Shown here: piece after piece, positions 1 to 7,234 of the stretch
How positions within the stretch are numbered: position 1 is the first letter of the stretch
Layout of the letters: each line of letters begins with the position of its first letter
Origin: Pannonibacter phragmitetus DSM 14782
GTDB taxonomy: Bacteria; Pseudomonadota; Alphaproteobacteria; Rhizobiales; Stappiaceae
NCBI RefSeq assembly: GCF_000382365.1
Contig: NZ_KB908217.1
Coordinates: forward strand, 248,001 to 312,000
Direction: 5' to 3'
Length of the DNA stretch: 64,000 nt
Position numbers and translations under genes: made by a program
Notes under the pieces: model-generated
Seen by the model: only the letters and a program-made list of their open reading frames with translations
Database searches by the model: none
What the model was told of the DNA's origin: nothing

Positions 1-327
1 CGGGAGTTGTCGAAACTCTACGCTGAGCGCGAGCCGCTGCTTAAGCCGGTCGCGAAAATGCGAAGAGAAATCAAAATTCTAGAGACGGCACAGGAGACCC
101 GGCAAGCAGCACATGACACAGCCCGCCGGACCGAGCTTGTCCGTCTGCAAGGCGAGCTCGCCTTGCTGCGCGACGCCCGCGCGGCTCTGGCCGCTGACCC
201 GGCGATTGCCCAGGGCGGCGGAAAAGCCCTAGCAGATGCCGCGCGGCGTCACCAGCGGGAACGTGAGCTTGAGCAGCAGCGCGATGCAGATCGCCAGTCC
301 TTCCGAAGCCCGACCCTTCGGAGGTGA
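1..327 (+). CDS. C-terminal part of an unrecognised coiled-coil protein
   Basis: The reading frame is open from the first base of the window to a TGA at 325-327, so this is probably the 3' end of a gene that starts upstream. A TTG at position 7 is the first possible start inside the window, but nothing favours it. The visible 108 residues are very rich in Arg, Glu, Gln and Ala (for example RRHQRERELEQQRDADR), which predicts a long charged helix or coiled coil. No catalytic motif is visible. Such tails occur in relaxases and other plasmid or island proteins, but that is a guess. The neighbouring genes are small unknowns, consistent with accessory DNA. Confidence 0.5.
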   Translation, partial: RELSKLYAEREPLLKPVAKMRREIKILETAQETRQAAHDTARRTELVRLQGELALLRDARAALAADPAIAQGGGKALADAARRHQRERELEQQRDADRQSFRSPTLRR

Positions 328-396
328 ATCTCCTGATGGCGCTTCCGCCGAAGCGCCGGCCGGCACATCCTGAGATCAGCTTAAGGAGTGCTCAGG

Positions 397-588
397 ATGT
401 CATATTACGACGATGATGAGTTGGTGACTTGCTCAATCTGCGACAATGACCTGCGTCCGCAGGCAGGGAACTGCAATGCGTGGGGGGACTACATCTGCGA
501 CAGCTGCGATTTTCAGGATCGCATCGATAGCAATCCGAATGACGACAATGGACCGCTTCCGGATCGAGGGAGCTTCTTTGATCGTTGA
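397..588 (+). CDS. Small zinc-ribbon-like protein, unknown function
   Basis: This encodes a 63-residue acidic protein. Two CxxC pairs (CSIC near residue 12 and CDSC near residue 36) give a four-cysteine set typical of a small zinc ribbon, so metal binding is likely; the function is unknown. The ATG at 397 is preferred over the in-frame GTG at 388 because AAGGAG at 383-388 lies at normal spacing before it. The C-terminal third (SNPNDDNGPLPDRGS) looks disordered. It sits between the truncated coiled-coil gene and another short unknown gene on the same strand. Proteins of this kind are common on plasmids and integrated elements, which fits the region but does not identify the gene. Confidence 0.6.
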   Translation: MSYYDDDELVTCSICDNDLRPQAGNCNAWGDYICDSCDFQDRIDSNPNDDNGPLPDRGSFFDR

Positions 589-832
589 ACAGAGAGGGAG
601 TGACTTATGCCAGACGAGCGCGGTGAAGAGATCCGGACAAGATCCGTCGACGCCGCTCGACGCCGGATAAGACGGCGCCGCTCATGCCGTGACCGCGCCC
701 GGATGGCCGTCCTCATCCGCCGCCGGCGCGACCCAGGACGCAAACTTTGGGCGATCATATTGAGCGTAGTGCTCAGTCTTGCGCTCAGCACCACGCCCCC
801 GCCACCGCTAATTTTTGCAAGGAGAAAAGAGG

Positions 833-1189
833 ATGGCAAAAGATTACAGCCGAGCGTCGATGTCGAGGCTCGTGAAAGACTGCACGTCCGCGAGAAACAG
901 CCGGAGAGGCTATCTGGAACATCCGTCGACCGCCGAGATCTTCCGTCGTTTGCCGATCGACTTGCGGCTCTGGTACGCGAAAATTATGTACGAGATCAGC
1001 GACCCTCTTGCACTTCGCGGAGGCCCGATCAACGCCCGCGAAGACGACTATTTTGAGCTCTGGCGCGCAAAAAGGGATCGCTATCATCCGGAGACACACC
1101 CGAACTATCGACCGGACAACCGGAAGCGCGATGAAGACGACGATGACGAAGGCGACGGTGGCTCTCCGGTATCTCCTCCTGGTCCGTGA
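833..1189 (+). CDS. Hypothetical protein with acidic C-terminal tail
   Basis: This encodes a 118-residue protein of unknown function. The ATG at 833 (MAKDYSRAS) follows AAGGAG at 819-824 with normal spacing, so I chose it over an in-frame ATG at 815. The first 40 residues are basic. The middle carries aromatic residues (LWYAKIMYEISDP, DDYFELWRAKR), suggesting a small folded core. The end is a low-complexity acidic run (EDDDDEGDGG) followed by a Pro/Ser tail. A different-frame open frame from 607 overlaps its first two thirds. I prefer this one for its residue composition and ribosome site. It may share a transcript with the zinc-ribbon gene at 397. Confidence 0.5.
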   Translation: MAKDYSRASMSRLVKDCTSARNSRRGYLEHPSTAEIFRRLPIDLRLWYAKIMYEISDPLALRGGPINAREDDYFELWRAKRDRYHPETHPNYRPDNRKRDEDDDDEGDGGSPVSPPGP

Positions 1190-1311
1190 AGTCTGCAAGG
1201 AGATTTTGATTTCATTTCGCGACTCACGAAACCGCCACCCGGCCGGAGGTCAGGGGGAGTTCGCTACAGCGCTTGATGGGGAGCGCGCTTCACTCCCCCT
1301 TGACCTTCGGC

Positions 1312-1755
1312 CTACCCAATTGTTCCTTGACCGCACGACAGACAAACGACGCTAGATTGCGCTGGAGGCTTTTCATTATCAGCGGCATCAAGCCTATCCG
1401 CTGCTTCAAGATGAGCATACGTGATGTCAATATTTTGCTGATCAAGATCACCAACAGAATTATCAGAGAATCCGTAAACTTCATCCAACTCTTGAATGGC
1501 ATGTATGAGAGCAGTCTCTTGGCGCTCTAAATCCTCGATTTTATCGAGAGAATCAAAGTAATCACTGATTACAAAGTAGGCAAGTCCGTACTCGTCTTTT
1601 GACAAAGACTCGCGCTTAACATTCGTTACATCGATCCTAGCGAGTAGCGTGAGAGCGCTCCTGAGTGAATTTGCAGTACCGCGAACAGCATATGCTTCAC
1701 GCTGAAGGTACTGAAGTTCAACTCTGAATTCGGTTTTATATGCATCATAGCTCAT
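1312..1755 (-). CDS. Hypothetical protein, last gene of a five-gene unknown operon
   Basis: This encodes a 147-residue, mostly helical, acidic protein with no recognised domain. Features are a Tyr/Leu/Glu-rich helical first half (VELQYLQREAYAVRGTANSL), a second helix pair (SLDKIEDLERQETALIHAIQEL), and a C-terminal CLSCG pair that could contribute to metal binding. The ATG at 1755 has AAAGAG about nine bases upstream; another ATG at 1764 lacks a spaced ribosome site. It begins 13 bases after the stop of the 53-residue gene and is probably co-transcribed with the four genes upstream. The coding sequence is visibly more AT-rich than the core genes of the window, which suggests transfer. Confidence 0.65.
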   Translation of the reverse strand: MSYDAYKTEFRVELQYLQREAYAVRGTANSLRSALTLLARIDVTNVKRESLSKDEYGLAYFVISDYFDSLDKIEDLERQETALIHAIQELDEVYGFSDNSVGDLDQQNIDITYAHLEAADRLDAADNEKPPAQSSVVCLSCGQGTIG

Positions 1756-1768
1756 TCGACACATCTCT

Positions 1769-1930
1769 TTAGCTTTTCATCTCTTTTATTTCTTCTTCGG
1801 GATGCAGACCCGCTTTCCCAGCCTCGGCGAGGACGGACCATTGATCGATCATCGCTTGAACCTCTTCTGGGGTCGGCCTTAGTGCCTCGAAATAGGCGTT
1901 TATCACGTCGTCTACTGTCGGCTTTTTCAT
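1769..1930 (-). CDS. 53-residue hypothetical protein
   Basis: This short frame runs from ATG (1928-1930) to TAA (1769-1771) and encodes 53 residues. The start has a good GGGAG ribosome site about seven bases upstream and overlaps the stop of the preceding gene as ATGA (1927-1930), the usual sign of translational coupling. The sequence reads as two amphipathic helices: TVDDVINAYFEALRPTPEEV, then QAMIDQWSVLAEAGKAG, then a Lys/Glu tail ending EEIKEMKS. It has no Cys, no membrane segment and no recognised family. Its size and amphipathic character fit a partner or regulator subunit for a neighbouring protein, but this is inference. Confidence 0.65.
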   Translation of the reverse strand: MKKPTVDDVINAYFEALRPTPEEVQAMIDQWSVLAEAGKAGLHPEEEIKEMKS

Positions 1931-2229
1931 GTCGATCTCCCGCAAATCGTGACGTCCGACGTCACACCATGTTGCCTGAGGTGAACCGCGCTTTCCGCAG
2001 CCCGGCGGGCATCGTCGGCACTGTCCTCAATGCCGACCGCAAGGGTCTTCACGAACCCGTCTTCACCGGGGCCGTCGAGCATCCAGATCCATCTCCGGCC
2101 ACCTGGATAATCTCGAAGTCGCTCGACCCAGAGCTCGTAGATTCCAGAATCGGCGGAATAGAAATCTGGGCCACCAGGACCGGAGAGAGCTGCCGGGCGG
2201 GGAACACCCGGCGTCCAACTGGGTTTCAT
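1927..2229 (-). CDS. Hypothetical protein, operon member
   Basis: This encodes a 100-residue protein of unknown family. The start ATG at 2229 overlaps the stop of the upstream gene as ATGA (2226-2229), and its own stop overlaps the next start the same way, so it is translationally coupled on both sides. A Pro/Gly-rich N-terminus is followed by an aromatic strand-like core (IYELWVERLRDYPGGRRWIWMLDGPG) and an Ala/Glu helix (DSADDARRAAESAVHLRQHG). A small alpha/beta domain is plausible. It has no signal peptide and no obvious active-site motif. The tight packing argues that it works with its neighbours. Confidence 0.65.
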   Translation of the reverse strand: MKPSWTPGVPRPAALSGPGGPDFYSADSGIYELWVERLRDYPGGRRWIWMLDGPGEDGFVKTLAVGIEDSADDARRAAESAVHLRQHGVTSDVTICGRST

Positions 2230-2594
2230 CGATCGTCTGCCTCACTGCTCTCTGGAGGCCTTCTGAACGTTCGATCAATTAGCACTGAAAGTTCGAGGCT
2301 TTTTTTGCGCAAATAGCGGTAGTTAGTTCTGCCGTGCCAATCTGCGAACTTCCGACCTTCCGGAAGAAACTTGGCAATTAAGGGGCCATCCCAGTTTTCC
2401 CGCATTCCGTCATAGTTGAGTTCGCTATGATTTATTTCGGAACTCAGTTTGAGTTTTTGCCCCGGATTTGGGAGTCGGCCTTCAATACGCTCGAATATAC
2501 GGATGAACTCGGCGGGAAGATCCTCGTTGAGGTTTTGAAGATTGTTGATCGCCTGCCTAATTTGATTGAGTAGTTCTACTATCTCTTCGTCCAT
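2226..2594 (-). CDS. Hypothetical protein, operon member
   Basis: This encodes a 122-residue soluble protein, unrecognised. I place the start at the ATG at 2594 (MDEEIVELLNQIRQAINN), which follows a TGGAG site. The frame stays open upstream to 2714, but that extension is Arg/Pro-rich and overlaps the neighbouring gene in another frame, so it is unlikely to be coding. The N-terminal 45 residues are strongly helical with Asn and Glu. The C-terminal half is mixed and basic (WDGPLIAKFLPEGRKFADWHGRTNYRYLRKK). The stop overlaps the next start by four bases. Base composition is lower in GC than the chromosomal core genes nearby. Confidence 0.65.
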   Translation of the reverse strand: MDEEIVELLNQIRQAINNLQNLNEDLPAEFIRIFERIEGRLPNPGQKLKLSSEINHSELNYDGMRENWDGPLIAKFLPEGRKFADWHGRTNYRYLRKKSLELSVLIDRTFRRPPESSEADDR

Positions 2595-2653
2595 GGGACA
2601 TTCACTCCAGTGTCCTGAGGGAGCTGGAAACCCGACTCCCAGCTGTCGAGGGA

Positions 2654-2995
2654 TCAAGCAACGTCTTGGACGTTCGCGAGGCCTGCCTCGCTGTAGATCA
2701 ATTTCGCGAGCCATTCTTGACCGAAGAACTCAATGACCCCGGCCGCGTCACTTACAACGGCGGCTTGCCGGGTGTTGCGTTCCCCCGCCCAGGCCGTGCA
2801 ATTTTCGATCACACAAACGAAGTTTCCGGCGGCAGTTCGGTATAGCTCGAGCTCATCCCAGTTGCCGGTCTGACCGCTGTAGAGCCTGCTCTGGCGGTCT
2901 TGGCTGGATTCAACGGACGCAATCAACTCTCCCTGAAACCGCAAGTCCGGTCCGTCGTCCCGCTTGATGAGATATTCCCTAAAATCTGCACTCAT
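2654..2995 (-). CDS. Hypothetical protein, first gene of the five-gene operon
   Basis: This encodes a 113-residue protein, first in the minus-strand operon, with a perfect AGGAGG upstream of the ATG at 2995. The pattern of short strands with aromatic and acidic residues (YLIKRDDGPDLRFQGELIASV, WDELELYRTAAGNFVCVIE) followed by a helix near FFGQEWLAKLIYSEAGL suggests a compact alpha/beta domain. I cannot name a family. A TTGACA on the minus strand near 3074-3079, in the AT-rich stretch upstream, could belong to its promoter, but the -10 is weak. There are 59 bases to the next gene, which still allows one transcript. Confidence 0.65.
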   Translation of the reverse strand: MSADFREYLIKRDDGPDLRFQGELIASVESSQDRQSRLYSGQTGNWDELELYRTAAGNFVCVIENCTAWAGERNTRQAAVVSDAAGVIEFFGQEWLAKLIYSEAGLANVQDVA

Positions 2996-3141
2996 GAAGC
3001 CTCCTGTGCTTTCGAGTTCGTGTATTCGTCGATAAATTCGACCTTCTTATGGTTTTTCGACCAGATCAAAATGTCAATCAAAAAATAATTGTTGACATAA
3101 ATTTTTTTTAGAAAGGCATTTTAATAAAATTTCTTCTCTGC

Positions 3142-3287
3142 GAATCCTTTGGAACTACATGAAGGATTCAAGGATTCTGCCTTTAAGGATTCGAATACAT
3201 TTAAAGGATTCGATTTAACTTCACGAAGGACTCGGTGCGCGGCTTGCGCCCGCTAAGGGCATGGCGCAAGGACTCGTTCAAGGACTC
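3142..3287. repeat. Cluster of eight AAGGA(T/C)TC repeats in an AT-rich intergenic region
   Basis: The 681 bases between the operon and hipA hold no convincing gene. Inside lie eight copies of an 8-bp word: inverted at 3142-3149, then direct AAGGATTC at 3162, 3170, 3185 and 3204, and AAGGACTC at 3226, 3268 and 3280. The copies at 3162 and 3170 are exactly adjacent. Between the sixth and seventh copies lies a perfect inverted repeat, CTTGCGCC at 3243-3250 with GGCGCAAG at 3263-3270. Flanking DNA (3085-3140) is strongly AT-rich. Repeated short words next to an AT-rich tract resemble an iteron array or a multi-site operator; which one cannot be told from sequence alone. Confidence 0.6.
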
Positions 3288-3601
3288 GAGCGCTCGCGAA
3301 CCCGCCGACAGGGATTCAGAAAGTTGACAAAATGGGGTGGAGCGTACACACAAAGGTGCACGTCGGATCATCCGGCGCCGTTCCGGGTTTCGGGCCGTTC
3401 TGAAAAAATAAATGAAATCAATTTATTGCGGGAAGAGGCCCTAGAACTCCCTCCGGGCCCACCATTTTCAAATTCCATGACTGACCAGCCAGCTTTTCTG
3501 ATGAAGCCTCTTGGATGAGCGCTGGCTTGCCCATGTTGCCAATCCTTGAAGCCGCTATGCGGCGGGTTCGTGGCTGTCTTCATGGATCACAGCCCTATTG
3601 G

Positions 3602-3655
3602 CGTTTATATAACCCATTATGATGGGTTGAATAAACTCAAATAATGCATTATTTG
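3602..3655. promoter_or_regulatory. Two palindromic operators upstream of the hipA-hipB pair
   Basis: Two dyads lie just before hipA. The first has arms AACCCAT (3611-3617) and ATGGGTT (3622-3628) around TATG, with outer arms GTTTAT (3602-3607) and ATAAAC (3631-3636). The second is a perfect 18-bp palindrome, CAAATAATGCATTATTTG, at 3638-3655, ending 21 bases before the start codon. HipB-type antitoxins are known to repress their own operons by binding such dyads, so these are the likely autoregulatory sites. Confidence 0.55.
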
Positions 3656-3676
3656 AACCATTGAAGGGGTCAATTA

Positions 3677-4999
3677 ATGCAGCTGACGCTCCAAACTCAT
3701 TTTGATGGCGGGTGGCATGGCGCCGCCATGCTGGAACTCAAGGACGGCGAGGGCGGTTTCCTGGGGGCGTCGATCGTCGATTACGATCTCGACTATTTCG
3801 TCACCGTCGCATCCGCGGACTTTTCTGCTGGAAAAACGGTCCGGGACCATCGCGCCTTATCAGTCCGTTACCCCGTCGATCTCGAAAATCGATACAGCCG
3901 CAGCTGGCCGCCCTTCCTCTTGGATCTTATGCCCCAGGGGCATGCACGGCGACAGCTTGCTGGCCATCTCGGTCTTCCTGAGGGCTCGCGGGCTTCCGAT
4001 TTGCCGCTGCTTCTGCGATCGGCAACGGGCGGCATAGGCAATATCCGGATCAGGGAAGCGGCGGACGCAGAAACGGAACGGCTACGCGGTGTAGAGCGCC
4101 AAGGTGTAACAGAGGCGGAAATCCTTGAGCGCTCGGATCGTTTCATGGAAGTTGCCGATCGCTTCGGAATGCTCGCCTCCGGCTCAAGCGGCCTGCAAGG
4201 CGAATGGCCGAAGGTTGCGATGACGCAGGCGAATGATGGCCTCTACTATCCTGACAGCTTCGTGGGGGATGATGAGGCCGTACGCCATGTCATCGTCAAG
4301 CTGGTTCGCAGCAACGAGCCTGCGGACCGCCTCATTCTTGAAGGCGAAGCCCTCTATTCGCGGATCGCTCAAGCGATTGGCCTGACTGTCAGCGAACCTT
4401 CGACCTATTCTGAAGGCGTCCTGATCATTCCCCGTTTCGACCGGAAGAAGAAAGAAGGCGGCGGCACTGTCCGGCTAGGGCAAGAAAGCCTCGTATCTGC
4501 GATCGGCGTTGCCGATTTCGGTCATGTCGGCACGCACGAGACCTATATCGGTGTTCTGCGCCAATTTTCGGCCGATCCCTTCGCGGACATTGTTGAATAC
4601 CTGAAGCGCGATATCGCCAATCTGGCGCTCGGCAATCCCGACAATCATGGCCGGAACTCGGCTCTCAGCAAGCATCAGGACGGCACGATCCGCCTGTCTC
4701 CGCTGTTTGACTTCGCACCCATGCGGCTCGCAAAGGAGGGGATCGTTCGCTCCACCCGCTGGGCCATGATGCGGGACGTTGGCCGCGATCATCTTCCCGA
4801 CTGGAAGCGCATTTGCGCTGAACTGATGCCAGATTCTGCTGAGCAGAAAGCGCTGGCAGCTATGCTTGCCGAGTTTGCCGAACTCCTGCGGCAGGCTCCC
4901 GCCATGGCGAAAGAGCTGGGGGCGGCTTCGGACATTCTGGACCGTGCGATGGGGCGCTGTATCGAAATCACCGATAGCGTGCTGGTGGCGTGTCAGTGA
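3677..4999 (+). CDS. HipA-family serine/threonine kinase toxin
   Basis: This encodes a 440-residue HipA-family kinase, the normal length. In known systems HipA phosphorylates glutamyl-tRNA synthetase or another target and induces growth arrest. The N-terminal subdomain reads PPFLLDLMPQGHARRQL near residue 80. The phosphate loop lies around SGSSGLQGEWPK (residues 166-177), not the E. coli form AGAQEKT. The catalytic loop NPDNHGRN and the metal-binding LFDFAPM are both intact near residues 318 and 341, so it should be active. The N-terminal region recalls the YjjJ/HipH branch; I am unsure of the subfamily. It precedes its HTH partner by 17 bases, which is the reverse of the classical hipB-hipA order. 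Confidence 0.85.
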   Translation: MQLTLQTHFDGGWHGAAMLELKDGEGGFLGASIVDYDLDYFVTVASADFSAGKTVRDHRALSVRYPVDLENRYSRSWPPFLLDLMPQGHARRQLAGHLGLPEGSRASDLPLLLRSATGGIGNIRIREAADAETERLRGVERQGVTEAEILERSDRFMEVADRFGMLASGSSGLQGEWPKVAMTQANDGLYYPDSFVGDDEAVRHVIVKLVRSNEPADRLILEGEALYSRIAQAIGLTVSEPSTYSEGVLIIPRFDRKKKEGGGTVRLGQESLVSAIGVADFGHVGTHETYIGVLRQFSADPFADIVEYLKRDIANLALGNPDNHGRNSALSKHQDGTIRLSPLFDFAPMRLAKEGIVRSTRWAMMRDVGRDHLPDWKRICAELMPDSAEQKALAAMLAEFAELLRQAPAMAKELGAASDILDRAMGRCIEITDSVLVACQ

Positions 5000-5016
5000 T
5001 GGCGAAGGACTGATAG

Positions 5017-5340
5017 ATGGCTAGATGGAAGAAGCCCACGAAAGAACAAGTCCTCGAGAACCGGCGCATATTGGCAGAACGCGCCCGAACCGGGGAGTTG
5101 AGGCTGCCCGGCGCTGTGGCCGAAATCCGCAAGGGCTTTGGTTTTACTCAAGAGGAGTTTGCCAGGATGCTTGGTTTGACCAGACGCCAGATCGCTGAAA
5201 TAGAAGCTGGCACAGCAAACCCGACGCTGGAGACACTGGAAAAGATCGGGCGCCTGTTTGGGTTCGAGGTTGGTTTCGTGCCGAAGAATGCCCATGTGGA
5301 GCGGGCACCTAAACACCTAGATCCTTTGCACCCTGAATGA
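5017..5340 (+). CDS. XRE-family HTH antitoxin, HipB-like
   Basis: This encodes a 107-residue DNA-binding protein with an XRE/Cro helix-turn-helix at about residues 35-85 (FTQEEFARMLGLTRRQIAEIEAG, then a NPTLETLEKIGRLFGFEVGF helix). It lies 17 bases after hipA with GAAGGA upstream and is very likely the antitoxin and autorepressor of that kinase, acting on the dyads at 3602-3655. The N-terminal 30 residues are basic and helical (KKPTKEQVLENRRILAERAR), an extension that could contact the toxin. Its last 32 bases overlap the convergent unknown gene. Assignment as a HipB partner rests on context and the HTH fold. Confidence 0.8.
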   Translation: MARWKKPTKEQVLENRRILAERARTGELRLPGAVAEIRKGFGFTQEEFARMLGLTRRQIAEIEAGTANPTLETLEKIGRLFGFEVGFVPKNAHVERAPKHLDPLHPE

Positions 5341-6010
5341 TCTCTCGATACACTGAACTGCGATAATAAAATGTGCCGCCAATTTGGCTCGGCCTATCGG
5401 ATGACGTGAGAATGCCGCGGCAACCCAGCTCATGGAGCCATTCTTGACATTGGATTGCCTTCACATCTACACCGACTTCTGCGAAGCTGGCGATAAGTTC
5501 GGGTGCGTCGATACAGATCCAATATCCATCGCATTCATCTGTAGTCTCGTAGATTTCGAATGCTCGCTCGCAGCGTGAGAGGGCGATCAATACTTCCTTT
5601 GGTAACATCTCAAGCTTTGATGCTGCTCGCCCAATCTTGCCAATATCAGGGAGGGTGTCTGTTGCCCGCAGATCGCCTGCTATAAGTTTGGCCAAGACGG
5701 ATAGATTGTGTTCATATTCACCAAGGCGCACCTGCTCGAAGAAACGGTATGCCGATGGCAAATAATAGTCCCACTTCTCATTGGATAAGGCGTCTACCCC
5801 GCTGCTTCTGATCTCTTCCATTAAAAGTGCCTGTCCGGCCTCCAGTCGCTTTCTTATCAAGACATCTGCGCCAGCCTTGAAGGCTGCCAGCGGTGGCACA
5901 AGCGTGGTAACAACCGCAGCGGAAATTTCGTATATATCTCTGGCGGACTTGGACGGTTGTGGCAGTTCGGTCAAACGGGTCTCCATTGATTGTATTCCAG
6001 CATGGATCAT
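5309..6010 (-). CDS. Hypothetical protein convergent with hipB
   Basis: This encodes a 233-residue protein with no recognised family. A segment near residues 30-50 (AAVVTTLVPPLAAFKAGAD) is moderately hydrophobic but probably amphipathic rather than a membrane anchor. The middle is helical and Leu-rich. The C-terminal half (DECDGYWICIDAPELIASFAEVGVD, then QEWLHELGCRGIL) looks like a small alpha/beta domain. An alternative start lies at 5986 (METRLTELP). Neither start has a strong ribosome site. The gene runs toward hipB and overlaps it by 32 bases at the 3' ends. Its AT-richer composition and position mark it as part of the accessory segment that ends near 6050. Confidence 0.65.
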   Translation of the reverse strand: MIHAGIQSMETRLTELPQPSKSARDIYEISAAVVTTLVPPLAAFKAGADVLIRKRLEAGQALLMEEIRSSGVDALSNEKWDYYLPSAYRFFEQVRLGEYEHNLSVLAKLIAGDLRATDTLPDIGKIGRAASKLEMLPKEVLIALSRCERAFEIYETTDECDGYWICIDAPELIASFAEVGVDVKAIQCQEWLHELGCRGILTSSDRPSQIGGTFYYRSSVYREIIQGAKDLGV

Positions 6011-6051
6011 ACACTTGTCGTTTGACTTCTAGCCCACCATTTTCCATCAGA

Positions 6052-6125
6052 AACCAATTCTCGATGAGGCTGGCCCACCGAGAATTGGCATAAGCCCTTG
6101 CAGTTCAGGGCTCAAGGCGCAAGCT
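6052..6125. repeat. Dispersed hairpin repeat, copy C (partial)
   Basis: A 10-bp perfect stem, CCAATTCTCG (6054-6063) and CGAGAATTGG (6079-6088), is followed by a tail with CATAAGCCCTTGCAG. Stem, loop and tail align with the copies at 52493-52594 and 12861-12962. This copy lies between the end of the accessory segment and the stop codon of the dioxygenase gene. Confidence 0.6.
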
Positions 6126-6132
6126 CCCCGCG

Positions 6133-7131
6133 TCACTTCTTGCCGAAGTTCGCTCCGAGGCGCATCTGGATGTAGTCGTGGGCGGTCATCGGTTCGTATT
6201 TGCCTTCCGGCCCGGCCAGCACGGTGTCCATGTTGGCCTGTGCGAAATAGGCCATGGAGTAGCGCGGGCCCAGATATTCGCCGGGCTTGGGCATGCGCAC
6301 CCGGTGCAGGTTGGACAGGAGCTTGTCGTCTGACCAGCGCATCAGCATGTCGCCGATGTTGCAGGTGATCACCCCTTCCAGTGGCGGCACGTCGGTCCAG
6401 GCGATGGCGCGGCCCATGCTGTCCTTGCCGGGGCAGACCTGCAGGCCGCCTTGACCAGCCTTCTGGTGCAGCAGGGTGAGGCAGTCGAAGTCCGTATGGG
6501 CGCCTGCCCGCCAGAACTTGAAGTCCTCCGGTTTGGCGCCTTCCATGCCGAGATAATGGATCAGGCGCAGGGTGGACTGGTATTCGGCCCGGTCGGGATC
6601 ATGACCATCCGTGAAGAAGCCCGGGCGGAAGTTCAGGCGGCCTGCAAAACAGTCCAGCACCTTCATGGCCAGCGACCAGTTGTGGCGCTCGAAGGCGAGC
6701 ATGATTTCCTTGAAGCCGTTCAGCTCCTCTCCGGTGGGCCAGAGCTCGCGCATGCGCGGCAGGGTGATCTGGTAGCTTTCCTTGTGGTCCGGAGTGCCGG
6801 TGGAGGGGCGTACCTGCGCCTTGTATTCCCAGCCGGAGTTGGTGCCGGGCCGGAGCGGATACTTTCCCTTCACCTCTGCCGGGAGATCGAAAAAGGCTTC
6901 GGAAAGGGTGAAGGCCTCGTCAATAAGCGCCTGCGGAATGCCATGCCCCGTCAGCTGGAAGAAACCGATGCCGGTGGCTGCATCCCACAAGGCATCTGCT
7001 ATCTCTTCCTTGCGGTTGAAGTAGTCCGACATGTCCACGCGGGGAATGTCGCGCTCCACTTCCTCGCCATAGCCGCCGAAACCGGTTTCCTTGTTCAGTT
7101 CGGCAAGGCCGTAAGTTTGTGCCGTTGTCAT
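6133..7131 (-). CDS. Isopenicillin-N-synthase-family Fe(II)/2-oxoglutarate dioxygenase
   Basis: This encodes a 332-residue non-haem iron oxygenase with the two-domain IPNS layout: an N-terminal DIOX_N region (residues 28-140, with FFQLTGHGIP) and a C-terminal 2OG-FeII domain. The iron triad is visible as H212 and D214 (AGAHTDFD) and H276 (SNLHRVRMP), with the 2-oxoglutarate-binding R290 in GPRYSM. The start at 7131 is chosen because AAGGAG lies eight bases upstream. The upstream genes encode a base-type ABC importer and two deaminases, so the substrate may be a purine or pyrimidine. Thymine 7-hydroxylase is a known IPNS-family precedent in fungi. The specific reaction is inference; the fold and cofactors are not in doubt. 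Confidence 0.85.
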   Translation of the reverse strand: MTTAQTYGLAELNKETGFGGYGEEVERDIPRVDMSDYFNRKEEIADALWDAATGIGFFQLTGHGIPQALIDEAFTLSEAFFDLPAEVKGKYPLRPGTNSGWEYKAQVRPSTGTPDHKESYQITLPRMRELWPTGEELNGFKEIMLAFERHNWSLAMKVLDCFAGRLNFRPGFFTDGHDPDRAEYQSTLRLIHYLGMEGAKPEDFKFWRAGAHTDFDCLTLLHQKAGQGGLQVCPGKDSMGRAIAWTDVPPLEGVITCNIGDMLMRWSDDKLLSNLHRVRMPKPGEYLGPRYSMAYFAQANMDTVLAGPEGKYEPMTAHDYIQMRLGANFGKK

Positions 7132-7234
7132 GCTGTAGTCTCCTTTGAGATTGAGGAGCAATGACCCACGCCGGGATGGCGCTGACAGCTTCTACTCCGG
7201 GGTAATCCTGTTCTCTCTCCCGGCGGGAGAGGGA

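Noticed and set aside
607-1056. Open frame with a good GAGGGAG site and a possible membrane helix, overlapping the 833-1189 gene in another frame
   Set aside because: It is extremely Arg-rich before and after the hydrophobic stretch (typical of an out-of-frame reading in GC-rich DNA). The gene at 833 has an equally good ribosome site and a more protein-like composition. Both cannot be fully coding.
3142-3287. CRISPR-like reading of the AAGGA(T/C)TC repeats
   Set aside because: The repeated unit is only 8 bases with irregular spacing (8 to 42 bases); no cas genes are present.
3368-3583. 71-codon minus-strand frame before the first hipA
   Set aside because: It has no ribosome site and a Gly/Ser/Arg-rich random composition, and overlaps regulatory DNA.
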